Shown: in pieces, positions 1 through 6,121 of the stretch
Layout: each line of letters begins with the position of its first letter
Numbering within the stretch: position 1 is the stretch's first letter
Source: Sphingomonadales bacterium
GTDB taxonomy: Bacteria > Pseudomonadota > Alphaproteobacteria > Sphingomonadales > Sphingomonadaceae
Direction of reading: 5' to 3'
Assembly (NCBI GenBank): GCA_028868335.1
Contig: JAGWUU010000097.1
Coordinates: 1 to 10,329, forward strand
Length of the DNA: 10,329 nucleotides
Position numbers and translations under genes: made by a program
Notes under the pieces: generated by a model
Databases searched by the model: none
What the model was told of the DNA's origin: nothing
What the model saw: the letters and a program-made list of their open reading frames with translations, nothing else

Positions 1-504
1 TCGACCGTGCACATGGCCCCGTTCCCCAAGGACGAGGCGCTGACCGTGGCGCTGATGCGCGATCCCAAGACCGTCGGCAACATTTCCGACGCCGGGGCGC
101 ATCTGCAGATGCTGTGCGGCGGGGGTGAGAACGCGCTGCTGCTGACGCAGTATGTGCGCGACGAACAGGTGATGACGCTTGAGGAAGCAATCCACGTCAT
201 GACCGGCAAGCTTGCCGACCATTTCTTCCTCGCCGATCGCGGGGTGATCGCCGAGGGCAAGCGCGCCGACATCGCCGTGTTCAACCTTGCCGAGGTCCAG
301 CGCCAGCAGATGGAGAAGGCCTGGGACATGCCCGACGGCAAGGGCGGCACCACCTGGCGGTTCACCCGCAAGGCGATGCCGACCCGGTTGACCCTGGTGA
401 ACGGCGTACCAACTTTCGAGAATGGAGCCTTTACCGGGGCGAGGCCCGGTCGGTTCCTGACCCCCGTCAATGATGGCGCCCTGGTCGCCGAAGCAGCGGA
501 GTAA
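1..504 (+). CDS. Amidohydrolase family protein (D-aminoacylase-like), C-terminal part
   Basis: The gene is cut by the left edge; frame 1 is open from base 1 to the TAA at 502-504, giving the last 167 residues. The fragment has the C-terminal end of an amidohydrolase-3 / N-acyl-D-amino-acid deacylase type metal hydrolase. A SDAGAHL motif near visible residues 29-35 carries the Asp that normally binds metal or acts as base at the end of the barrel. Next comes the usual helix with a T-x-E-E-A-I pattern, then the G-x-I-x-E-G-K-x-A-D-I-A-V-F segment that closes the small beta-sandwich domain. Family members hydrolyse C-N bonds such as amides and cyclic amides; the substrate here cannot be read. 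The stop lies 5 nt before the Coq4-family gene, so the two are probably cotranscribed and translationally coupled. The true start lies outside the window; a GTG at 7 is only an internal valine codon. Confidence 0.85.
   Translation, partial: STVHMAPFPKDEALTVALMRDPKTVGNISDAGAHLQMLCGGGENALLLTQYVRDEQVMTLEEAIHVMTGKLADHFFLADRGVIAEGKRADIAVFNLAEVQRQQMEKAWDMPDGKGGTTWRFTRKAMPTRLTLVNGVPTFENGAFTGARPGRFLTPVNDGALVAEAAE
498..501 (+). promoter_or_regulatory. Ribosome binding site GGAG of the Coq4-family gene
   Basis: GGAG sits inside the last codons of the amidohydrolase gene, 8 nt before the ATG at 510. The next gene's ribosome site is therefore within the upstream reading frame, which supports translational coupling and fixes the start at 510. 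Confidence 0.6.
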
Positions 505-509
505 GACCC

Positions 510-1388
510 ATGGAAATCAAGGTTGGCGCGGGTGAACGCGCCTATTTCAACGGCGCGATCAAGCAGATCCCCACCGAAAGCTCGGTGCTGGTCAGCTCAT
601 CCAAATACCTCAACCATGCCGAACTGCGCGGGCTGATCTCCCAAGAGATGTTGCGGCGCAACGGGGCGGACATGCCCAATACCGCCTACATTCCCGAAGT
701 CGCGCAGATCCTGATGATGCTGGAGGATTTCGGGCGTATCATGGCGCTGTTCGAGCAGGAGAAGGCCCGCCTGCCGCGCTTCCGCGAATGGCTAGAAAAG
801 CGCGCATTGGCCGACTACAAGAAGGATGAGGTAAAGGACTGCGCACCCGGTACGCTTGGCGCCGCGCTTCACGACTTCATGGTCAACAGCGGCTACGAAC
901 TCGACATTTTCTATCGCGAGATCGAGGTGACGAGCGATCTGACCTTCTACTTGCGCCAGACCGCGCTGACCCATGACATCGAACATATCGTGTCGGGGTT
1001 CGGCCCCAACCACGGCGGCGAAATCGCCCTGCTCAATGCCAACATGCACGCCAAGGCGCGCTATTTTCACCCGGAACTGGCGGCCTTCTTCAACCGTATC
1101 CAGATCTACCTCAAGGCCAAGACGATCATGAAGGACGGGCTTCACTACGCCGAAGCCTTCGCGCTCAACCTCGAGGCTGAATTCCAGGGCGCGGTGCAGG
1201 GGCGCAACTGGAATTATCCGCTGATGGTAGCCGACTGGCGGGCGATGACCGATTGGCAGATCACCGACATCCGCGAGGAACTGGGGATCAACCCGGTTCC
1301 GCCGCAAGACCTGTGGACGGAAACCAACCGGCTGTGCAACGAGGACGATCCCAACTGGGGCGTCCCGTTGATGGAAGCGGCCGAGTAG
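510..1388 (+). CDS. Coq4-family protein
   Basis: The 292-residue protein carries the Coq4 signature H-D-x-x-H-x(11)-E: H155, D156, H159 and E171, the predicted metal (zinc) ligands. In eukaryotes and many alphaproteobacteria Coq4 serves ubiquinone synthesis and has been linked to oxidative decarboxylation/hydroxylation at C1 of the benzoquinone head-group precursor. No signal peptide or clear membrane segment is visible, which fits a peripheral, lipid-binding helical protein. Length is in the range of the family or slightly longer (about 220-290). It lies 5 nt after an amidohydrolase gene and beside a meta-cleavage operon, with no ubi/coq gene nearby, so a role in catabolism of an aromatic or lipid-like compound is more likely than housekeeping quinone synthesis. 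That role is inference; the family call rests on the motif. ATG 510 is supported by the GGAG at 498. Confidence 0.85.
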   Translation: MEIKVGAGERAYFNGAIKQIPTESSVLVSSSKYLNHAELRGLISQEMLRRNGADMPNTAYIPEVAQILMMLEDFGRIMALFEQEKARLPRFREWLEKRALADYKKDEVKDCAPGTLGAALHDFMVNSGYELDIFYREIEVTSDLTFYLRQTALTHDIEHIVSGFGPNHGGEIALLNANMHAKARYFHPELAAFFNRIQIYLKAKTIMKDGLHYAEAFALNLEAEFQGAVQGRNWNYPLMVADWRAMTDWQITDIREELGINPVPPQDLWTETNRLCNEDDPNWGVPLMEAAE

Positions 1389-1409
1389 CAGGCGGGCTTT
1401 TCCGCCTGC
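1388..1409. terminator. Perfect hairpin between convergent genes, probable bidirectional terminator
   Basis: GCAGGCGG (1388-1395) and CCGCCTGC (1402-1409) form a perfect 8-bp GC-rich stem with a 6-nt GCTTTT loop. It begins at the last base of the Coq4-family stop codon and lies before the stop of the convergent SnoaL-like gene at 1427. There is no T-tract after either arm, so it is not a textbook intrinsic terminator. Position and symmetry still favour termination or mRNA 3'-end protection for both transcripts. Confidence 0.55.
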
Positions 1410-1426
1410 GTCGGTGGCCCCGCCGT

Positions 1427-1915
1427 TCAGGACGGACGGCGGACGGTCGGCGGCGCGAGGAGGGCGCGGGCGGCTTGGCTGCCGTCGAGCAGGGTGTTGG
1501 CGCGGTGAACCACGCGCCAGCCCCCGGGCTGGCGGGCAAGGGTCCAGCGGTTCGCTGACACCCGATGGACTTCGAAGCCGCTTCCGGTGAAGCGCAGCAC
1601 CAGCGAATGCCCGCGCGCGGTCGCGCGGTCGCCGTCGAGATCGATCGCGATCGGCCCCAGAACATGCGCGCAGCCCGCCACCATCAGGCCCTGGTGCACA
1701 GGACCCGTTATCAACGCGGCGATTTCGGCATGCCCGCGCGCGGTGGCAAAGCCCACGACTTCGTATTCGCCATCCGCGGCCCACAGAGCGGCCAGCGCTT
1801 CGGCTTCCCCGGCATCGGCGAGAGGCCCGTATTCGGCGACCAGTGCGCGAATTGCCTCGCGGTCTTCAAGGATGCGCAGGCGCGCTTCGATGGTGTCGGT
1901 CACAGGCGGTGCCAC
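1427..1915 (-). CDS. SnoaL-like / NTF2-fold small enzyme (nuclear transport factor 2 family)
   Basis: About 162 residues with the SnoaL_4-type pattern. An N-terminal helix (LEDREAIRALVAEYG) is followed by the D-x-G-x-x-x-x-L-x-x-L-W segment, GHAEIAAL, a conserved HVLGP stretch, and strands ending in G-W-R-V-V-H-R. This cone-shaped fold includes ketosteroid isomerases, polyketide cyclases and dehydratases, among them the bile-acid 7alpha-dehydratases. Y29, D34 and H84 fall where members of that group place catalytic polar residues. Substrate is unknown; a dehydratase or isomerase acting in the pathway is plausible. The start is uncertain: GTG 1915 is preceded by GGGAA and is preferred, while GTG 1903 would remove four residues. 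It follows the VOC gene by 11 nt and is surely in the same transcript. An open frame up to 2080 exists but overlaps the VOC gene and shows no similarity before about residue 60. Confidence 0.8.
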   Translation of the reverse strand: MAPPVTDTIEARLRILEDREAIRALVAEYGPLADAGEAEALAALWAADGEYEVVGFATARGHAEIAALITGPVHQGLMVAGCAHVLGPIAIDLDGDRATARGHSLVLRFTGSGFEVHRVSANRWTLARQPGGWRVVHRANTLLDGSQAARALLAPPTVRRPS

Positions 1916-1926
1916 GGCGTTCCCAT

Positions 1927-2619
1927 CTATAGCTCGACTACCGAAAGGATGTGGTCGGTCCTGCCCGGAAACACGTAGTCGAATTCCAGGAACATCCGGT
2001 CGCCCAGTTGCCCCGCCTTGATCAGGTCGGTGGCGACGAACACCTGCACACCGTTGCGGCCATAGGCATAGCGCTCGCATGAACCGAACACCGGCGAGGC
2101 ATCGAGCCGGGCATCGACTTCGGCATCGCCGCGGCGAGCGCGGTTCACGCCAATGGTCAGGCGGCCCTTCAACTCGGGGTCAAACTCGTTCAGGTCGCGC
2201 AGGTTGAGGACCATTGCTTCGAGATCGTCGAGTGAATCGACCAGGAAGCCGAAGTGGAAGCTCGCTTCGGGGTCGCTTGCCAGCATGGCCTGGTAATCGG
2301 TGACGGCCTGGTGTTGCGCCGCTGTCTCCATCCCGAGCAGCGATTGGATTGTTTCGATAAGCTTGCGCTGTGGTTCGGGCAGGGCGGCAAGGTAGATGAT
2401 CCCGTCGCCGCGCGCGGCGTGGCCCGGATTGGCGACGAAACGGTAGAAGTTGCCACCGGGCAGCGAAAGCACCTGGGTTTCGACAAGACCCATCGCCTTC
2501 AGCAGACGGGCAGCGATCGGCCCGTCGCTCTCGGCGCCGTAGTGCAGGGCCAGATGGCCCATGGTTCGGTCGGACCGGGCACCCGCAGGGCGCGTCGCTT
2601 CGGGGGCGGTAGTGGCCAT
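1927..2619 (-). CDS. VOC-fold (glyoxalase/dioxygenase superfamily) protein
   Basis: A 230-residue protein with features of the vicinal oxygen chelate fold in two modules. The first opens with MGHLALHYG (H22). The second opens with FHFGFLVDSLDDLEAM (H122), the usual start of a VOC module, and ends near VQVFVATDLI ... FLEFDYVF with E212 as a candidate metal ligand. VOC proteins bind a divalent metal and include glyoxalases, epimerases and type I extradiol dioxygenases. This protein is short for a classical extradiol enzyme (about 290-310 residues), so I do not call it one; the substrate is unknown. ATG 2619 is chosen because a purine-rich GAGAGGAAACGGAAA run precedes it. The open frame extends to 2712, but the extra residues are basic and unlike a conserved domain. 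It heads the minus-strand pair with the SnoaL-like gene, transcribed from the divergent region 2620-2787. Confidence 0.65.
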   Translation of the reverse strand: MATTAPEATRPAGARSDRTMGHLALHYGAESDGPIAARLLKAMGLVETQVLSLPGGNFYRFVANPGHAARGDGIIYLAALPEPQRKLIETIQSLLGMETAAQHQAVTDYQAMLASDPEASFHFGFLVDSLDDLEAMVLNLRDLNEFDPELKGRLTIGVNRARRGDAEVDARLDASPVFGSCERYAYGRNGVQVFVATDLIKAGQLGDRMFLEFDYVFPGRTDHILSVVEL

Positions 2620-2787
2620 TTTCCGTTTCCTCTCTCGGTGCGGCACGCGCTCGTGACTCTTGTGAATTTCATAGCAGCGGTGCCGCGTTCGGGCAATATA
2701 GTTAGTAACCACTTACATTACGATTCGACTTGCTTCGGTCGCTATTCGGCGGGCAAGGTTCCGAACCGGAAACCTGTCAGAACCACC
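2620..2787. promoter_or_regulatory. Divergent control region
   Basis: This 168-bp stretch separates two divergently transcribed genes and must hold both promoters. Its centre (about 2694-2726) is an AT-rich island in GC-rich surroundings. On the minus strand TATATT (complement of 2695-2700) is a candidate -10 box for the VOC gene, about 75 nt from its start codon, but no good -35 lies 16-18 nt upstream. That suggests an activator or a repressor-controlled weak promoter. I find no convincing plus-strand promoter and no clear ribosome site before the ATG at 2788. Confidence 0.5.
2701..2721. promoter_or_regulatory. Candidate operator: overlapping palindromes of GTTA/GTAA half-sites
   Basis: GTTA-G-TAAC (2701-2709) is a perfect palindrome around one central base. 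GTAA-CCAC-TTAC (2705-2716) is a second perfect inverted repeat overlapping it. A further TTAC follows at 2718-2721. The block abuts the candidate minus-strand -10 box, where a dimeric repressor of TetR, GntR or MarR type would compete with RNA polymerase. No regulator gene is in the window, so the binding protein is unknown. Confidence 0.4.
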
Positions 2788-3591
2788 ATGCAACGCCTCG
2801 CGCTCGATCATATCACCGTCGTCGATGCCGATCCGATCGCGCTGGCCGAAGCGGCGCGCGGGGCGGGGTGCGACGGCATCTGCCTGTTCATGGAGCCGAT
2901 GGCGGTTCTGCCGCTGATGCCCCGCTTTGACCTCTATGGCGATCGGGCGGCGAGGAAGGCGCTCAAGGCGCGGATGGACGACCTGGGGATCGCGCTCGAC
3001 GTGGCCTATCCCTTCACTCTCGCGGGCCGAACCACGGTGTCCGACTTTGCGCCCGCGATGGACTGCGCCGCCGAACTGGGCGCCGGCGTACTCAACGTCC
3101 TGCTGTATGATCGCGACGCCCAGCGCCGCCTCGATACGCTTGCGGCGTTTGGCGAACTGGCGGCGGGGCATGGCTTGCGGGTCGGAGTGGAATTCTATCC
3201 GTCCTCGCAGGTCCGCTCGCTGGCCGAGGCGCTGGCACTGGTCGAAGCGGCGGGGCCGCCCGAACGGGTGGCGATCAATGTGGATCTGCTGCACCTGATG
3301 CGGTCGGGCGGCACACTGGCTGAACTCGCCGCCGCCCCTGCCGAACGCATCTGTTACGGGCAGATCAGCGATGCCCCACTGGCCGCGCCCGCCGATCCCG
3401 ATCTCGAAGCCTCGTCGCAACGCTTGCTGCCCGGCGAAGGGCAGTTCGACGTGGCCGGTTTCGTTCGCGCCCTGCCGCCTGGCTGTCTGCTCAGCGTGGA
3501 AATTCCGCGCGACGATGCGGTGCGCGCGAGCGTTTCCCTGGCGGAGCGGGCCGAGCAGGCGGTGGGCTCGGTACGCCGGGCGCTCGCCTGA
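2788..3591 (+). CDS. Sugar phosphate isomerase/epimerase-like TIM-barrel protein (AP endonuclease 2 / xylose isomerase-like fold)
   Basis: 267 residues with the layout of the xylose isomerase-like TIM barrel. E135 in VEFYP, D166 and H169 in NVDLLHLMRSGG, Q192 with D195 in GQISD, and E238 in VEIPRD form the usual set of metal ligands at strand ends. The family includes sugar and keto-acid isomerases, inosose dehydratases and 3-dehydroshikimate dehydratases, so an isomerase, epimerase or dehydratase of a catabolic intermediate is likely; the substrate cannot be named. ATG 2788 is chosen because similarity begins right there (LALDHITV); the frame is open much further upstream but that part runs antisense to the VOC gene. 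No good ribosome site is visible. It is transcribed away from the VOC/SnoaL pair and converges on the aldo/keto reductase gene with only 12 nt between the stops. Confidence 0.8.
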   Translation: MQRLALDHITVVDADPIALAEAARGAGCDGICLFMEPMAVLPLMPRFDLYGDRAARKALKARMDDLGIALDVAYPFTLAGRTTVSDFAPAMDCAAELGAGVLNVLLYDRDAQRRLDTLAAFGELAAGHGLRVGVEFYPSSQVRSLAEALALVEAAGPPERVAINVDLLHLMRSGGTLAELAAAPAERICYGQISDAPLAAPADPDLEASSQRLLPGEGQFDVAGFVRALPPGCLLSVEIPRDDAVRASVSLAERAEQAVGSVRRALA

Positions 3592-3603
3592 CCCCATCGA
3601 AAG

Positions 3604-4572
3604 CTAGCCGCGCAACCGGGCCAGTTCCTCTGTACTCAACTTGAGCGCGGCCGCCTTGGCGCTTTCGGCAACCTGCTCCGGGCTGGAGCCTCCGAAGATC
3701 GGGACGGTCTGGAGCGGCTGGTTGACAAGATAGGCCAGCACGACCTCGTTGATCGAAACGCCGTGGTCACCGGCCACCGCTCGCGCCGCGGCAAGACGCG
3801 CCGCGTTGACGGGGTTGGCGTAACGGGTCTTGAGCTGATCGGGGAGGGCGTCGACGCCGCCTTTCTCCAGCTTGGTGAAATAGCCGCCGCTCTGTGCGGC
3901 ATAAGCCAGGATCGGCAGGCCCGCCGCGTGCAGCGCCTCGTACTCGCCCTCGTAGTAGTGGACGTAGCCTTGTTGCGCCGACGCCGCGACGTCCGGCACG
4001 GCCAGCCCCCAGAATGTCTCGGATACGGTGAACCCGCGCTTGCCCAGTGAGGCGGCATAGGCGTTGGCCTCGGCGATTCGCGCCGCGCTCCAGTTGGAGG
4101 CGCCGAAGTAGCGGATCGTGCCTGCTTCCTGCGCGGAAAGCAGCGCGTCGATCAGCGGGGCGACCGGCACCGCCTCGTTATCGGCATGGAGGAAGTAGAT
4201 GTCGATGGCATCGATCTGCAAGTGATCGAGGCTTTCGGCGAGGTCCTGCGCGATGCATTCGGGGCTGACCCGCGGCATCCAGTCGCCCTTGCGCAAATCC
4301 ATGCCTCCGCCCTTTGTGGCGATCACCACATCGTTGCGGTTGCGGGTCTTGAGCCAGGCTCCAACCGCGCGTTCGCTGGCGCCGCTTGGCGCATCGGGGA
4401 TCCAGTCGCCATACATCCGTGCGGTGTCGATGAAGTTGCCGCCCAGCGCGACGAAGGCATCGAGGATCTCGTTCGAACGCCCCTGGTCGATCGCCGTTCC
4501 CAGCATGTTGGTGCCATAGCATAGCTGGCTGACCGAAAGATCGGTGGCGTTGAGCGTCAGTTTGGGAAGCAT
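3604..4572 (-). CDS. Aldo/keto reductase
   Basis: A 322-residue, full-length NADPH-dependent aldo/keto reductase with an (alpha/beta)8 barrel. The catalytic tetrad is complete: D49 and Y54 in FIDTARMYG, K87 in ATKGG and H129 in FLHAD. The C-terminal cofactor loop has the V-P-I-F-G-G-S-S-P-E-Q-V pattern that binds the adenosine phosphate. It would reduce an aldehyde or ketone to the alcohol, or run in reverse, in the cytoplasm. The start at ATG 4572 has GGAG with 7 nt spacing. It is the last gene of the minus-strand operon, 79 nt after the flavoprotein gene, so it may also have its own promoter. A role on a keto group of the pathway substrate, such as a hydroxysteroid-type oxidoreduction, is possible but not shown; general aldehyde detoxification is an alternative. 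Confidence 0.92.
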   Translation of the reverse strand: MLPKLTLNATDLSVSQLCYGTNMLGTAIDQGRSNEILDAFVALGGNFIDTARMYGDWIPDAPSGASERAVGAWLKTRNRNDVVIATKGGGMDLRKGDWMPRVSPECIAQDLAESLDHLQIDAIDIYFLHADNEAVPVAPLIDALLSAQEAGTIRYFGASNWSAARIAEANAYAASLGKRGFTVSETFWGLAVPDVAASAQQGYVHYYEGEYEALHAAGLPILAYAAQSGGYFTKLEKGGVDALPDQLKTRYANPVNAARLAAARAVAGDHGVSINEVVLAYLVNQPLQTVPIFGGSSPEQVAESAKAAALKLSTEELARLRG

Positions 4573-4651
4573 TCGGGTTCTCCGAAAGAGGGCGGGGCGC
4601 GACGGCCCGGGCTACGAGAATGCAGACAATTCGGCGCCATCTGCGCTGCGA
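4573..4651. other. 79-bp intergenic gap inside the minus-strand operon
   Basis: This is the longest gap within the minus-strand gene run, between the flavoprotein stop and the aldo/keto reductase start. It holds the reductase ribosome site (GGAG, complement of 4580-4583). I see no clear terminator, promoter or repeat. Confidence 0.4.
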
Positions 4652-6121
4652 TCAGTTGCCGCCCGGCGCGGCGGCGCTCCGCCCCGCGTACCGGCCGAAG
4701 AAGGTGCAGTCGGCGAGACTCAGCCCCGACGAATAGCCATGCCCCCAAGCCGGAAGGCCCGAGGTGCAGCGCCCCGCGGCGAACAGTCCGGGGATCGCCA
4801 TGCCGGCCCGGTCGAGCACCTCGCCTTTCGCCGAGGTGCGCAGCCCGCCGAGGGTAAAGAAGCTGAAATAGCTCGCCTGAAAATCGAGTTCGAGCGCCAC
4901 GAATGGCCCCTGATCGAGCGGGGTGAGGATCGGCGACCGCTTGCCGAACAGGGGATCGCGGCCGTCGCGGGCGTGCTCGTTATAGACCGCCATGGTCGCG
5001 CTGAGCGTGCCCGCGGGCATCCCCAGTTCGCTTTCTACCTCGTCCCATGTCTCCCCGGTTCCGGCAATCGACATCCGGGCGAAGTCCATCGGCTGGACGA
5101 AATGGGCGTTGTCGAGCAGCAGATAGACCTTGCCGCCCGGCTGGTCGACCGCGCAGCGGCTGACCCGGCCGTGATAGCAGTCCTCGTTGATGAAGCGCTG
5201 ACCCTGAATGTTGACGAACACCCCGTAGGCATGACTTTCGGGCATGGTCCAGGGACAGGTGGTGAAGAACTGCTCCATGTGGATCGCATCGCCGCCTGCG
5301 CCTACCCCCAGCTCGATCCCCGCGCCATCGTCCTTGTCGCCGATCGGATCGTTGAGCTTGAACGTATCGGGGCAATACTTGCGCCGCATCGCCTCGTTGA
5401 AGACGAAACCGCCGGTCGCAAGGACCACGCCGTGCGCCGCGCGGACGAAGCGGTTGGCATTGTCGATCCGCACCACGACGCCGACGATGCGCGTGCCATC
5501 CTGCACTAACGCCACGGCGCGGGCGTCGGTCACTACCTCGACGCCGCGTGCCCGCGCCGCCGCTTCGAGAATATCGACCAGCGGACGCCCACCGCCCCAG
5601 CCCATGTGCTGGATGACGTGGCCGCGTGGTGCAGGCTTGGCGATGTCGCAGAACGGTGCGGCCGCTTCGCTGCCCGACCAGATAAGGGTCGAATCGTCGG
5701 TAGGCTCGATGTGCTTGCCGGGCAGGTAGTTGCCGCGATAGGGCACGCCCTGCGCCTTGAGCCAGGCATAGTGGCTGAGCGCCTCGCGGCCATAGACCTC
5801 GCACTTGGCTTCATCGGCGCAGGGGCCGCCTGCGGCCTTGAGATAGGCGGTGAAGTCCTTGGTGCTGTCGTCGAAGCCGGCGGCGCGCTGGGCGTCGGTG
5901 CCGCCGCCTCCGCCGACATAGATCTCGCCGCCGGACAGGCCCGAGGCCCCGCCGCTGCCCGAATTACGCTCGAACAGCATGACCCGCGCGTCGGCATCGG
6001 CCGCCTCGATCGCGGCGCAAGCCCCCGCCGCTCCGAAGCCGATCACCGCCACGTCCGTCTCGAAATTCCAGCCGGGAACCTCCTCTGCGGGGAAGGGTCG
6101 GTAGAGCGAAATCTCAGCCAT
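4652..6121 (-). CDS. FAD-dependent oxidoreductase (fumarate reductase / 3-ketosteroid dehydrogenase superfamily)
   Basis: 489 residues of the FAD_binding_2 superfamily. The dinucleotide motif G-F-G-A-A-G is at 28-33, followed by E51 at the end of the second strand, which binds the adenine ribose. A Gly/Ser-rich SGSGGASGLSGG segment (54-65) contacts FAD, and an ATGG motif lies in mid-protein. A C-terminal G-L-F-A-A-G-R-C ... GYSSGLSLAD segment closes the FAD site. Members oxidise or reduce C-C bonds next to carbonyls, for example ketosteroid delta1- and delta4-dehydrogenases and fumarate or urocanate reductases. The N-terminus lacks a signal peptide, so it is cytoplasmic. It overlaps the aldolase gene by 8 bp and has GAAGG 6 nt before ATG 6121. 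The meta-cleavage context suggests a ring dehydrogenase for a cyclic ketone, possibly a steroid; direct proof is absent because the C-terminal motif differs from classical KstD. Confidence 0.88.
   Translation of the reverse strand: MAEISLYRPFPAEEVPGWNFETDVAVIGFGAAGACAAIEAADADARVMLFERNSGSGGASGLSGGEIYVGGGGGTDAQRAAGFDDSTKDFTAYLKAAGGPCADEAKCEVYGREALSHYAWLKAQGVPYRGNYLPGKHIEPTDDSTLIWSGSEAAAPFCDIAKPAPRGHVIQHMGWGGGRPLVDILEAAARARGVEVVTDARAVALVQDGTRIVGVVVRIDNANRFVRAAHGVVLATGGFVFNEAMRRKYCPDTFKLNDPIGDKDDGAGIELGVGAGGDAIHMEQFFTTCPWTMPESHAYGVFVNIQGQRFINEDCYHGRVSRCAVDQPGGKVYLLLDNAHFVQPMDFARMSIAGTGETWDEVESELGMPAGTLSATMAVYNEHARDGRDPLFGKRSPILTPLDQGPFVALELDFQASYFSFFTLGGLRTSAKGEVLDRAGMAIPGLFAAGRCTSGLPAWGHGYSSGLSLADCTFFGRYAGRSAAAPGGN

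Noticed and set aside
510..1388. Plain ubiquinone-biosynthesis annotation for the Coq4-family gene
   Set aside because: The motif supports the family but not the pathway; no quinone gene is nearby and all neighbours are catabolic, so I name only the family.
792..1784. 330-residue open frame on the minus strand across the Coq4-family gene
   Set aside because: It runs antisense to a gene with an intact family motif and through the hairpin and the SnoaL gene in another frame; its Arg/Pro-rich composition is typical of a GC-rich shadow frame.
2620..2712. N-terminal extension of the VOC protein to ATG 2712
   Set aside because: The added 31 residues are basic with no domain, and the extension would start inside the candidate operator, upstream of the likely -10 box.
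2254..2787. N-terminal extension of the TIM-barrel gene
   Set aside because: This part is antisense to the VOC gene and crosses the promoter region; family similarity starts at the ATG at 2788.
4544..5509. 321-residue plus-strand open frame opposite the FAD oxidoreductase
   Set aside because: It is antisense to a full-length flavoprotein with clear FAD motifs, and shows no domain of its own.
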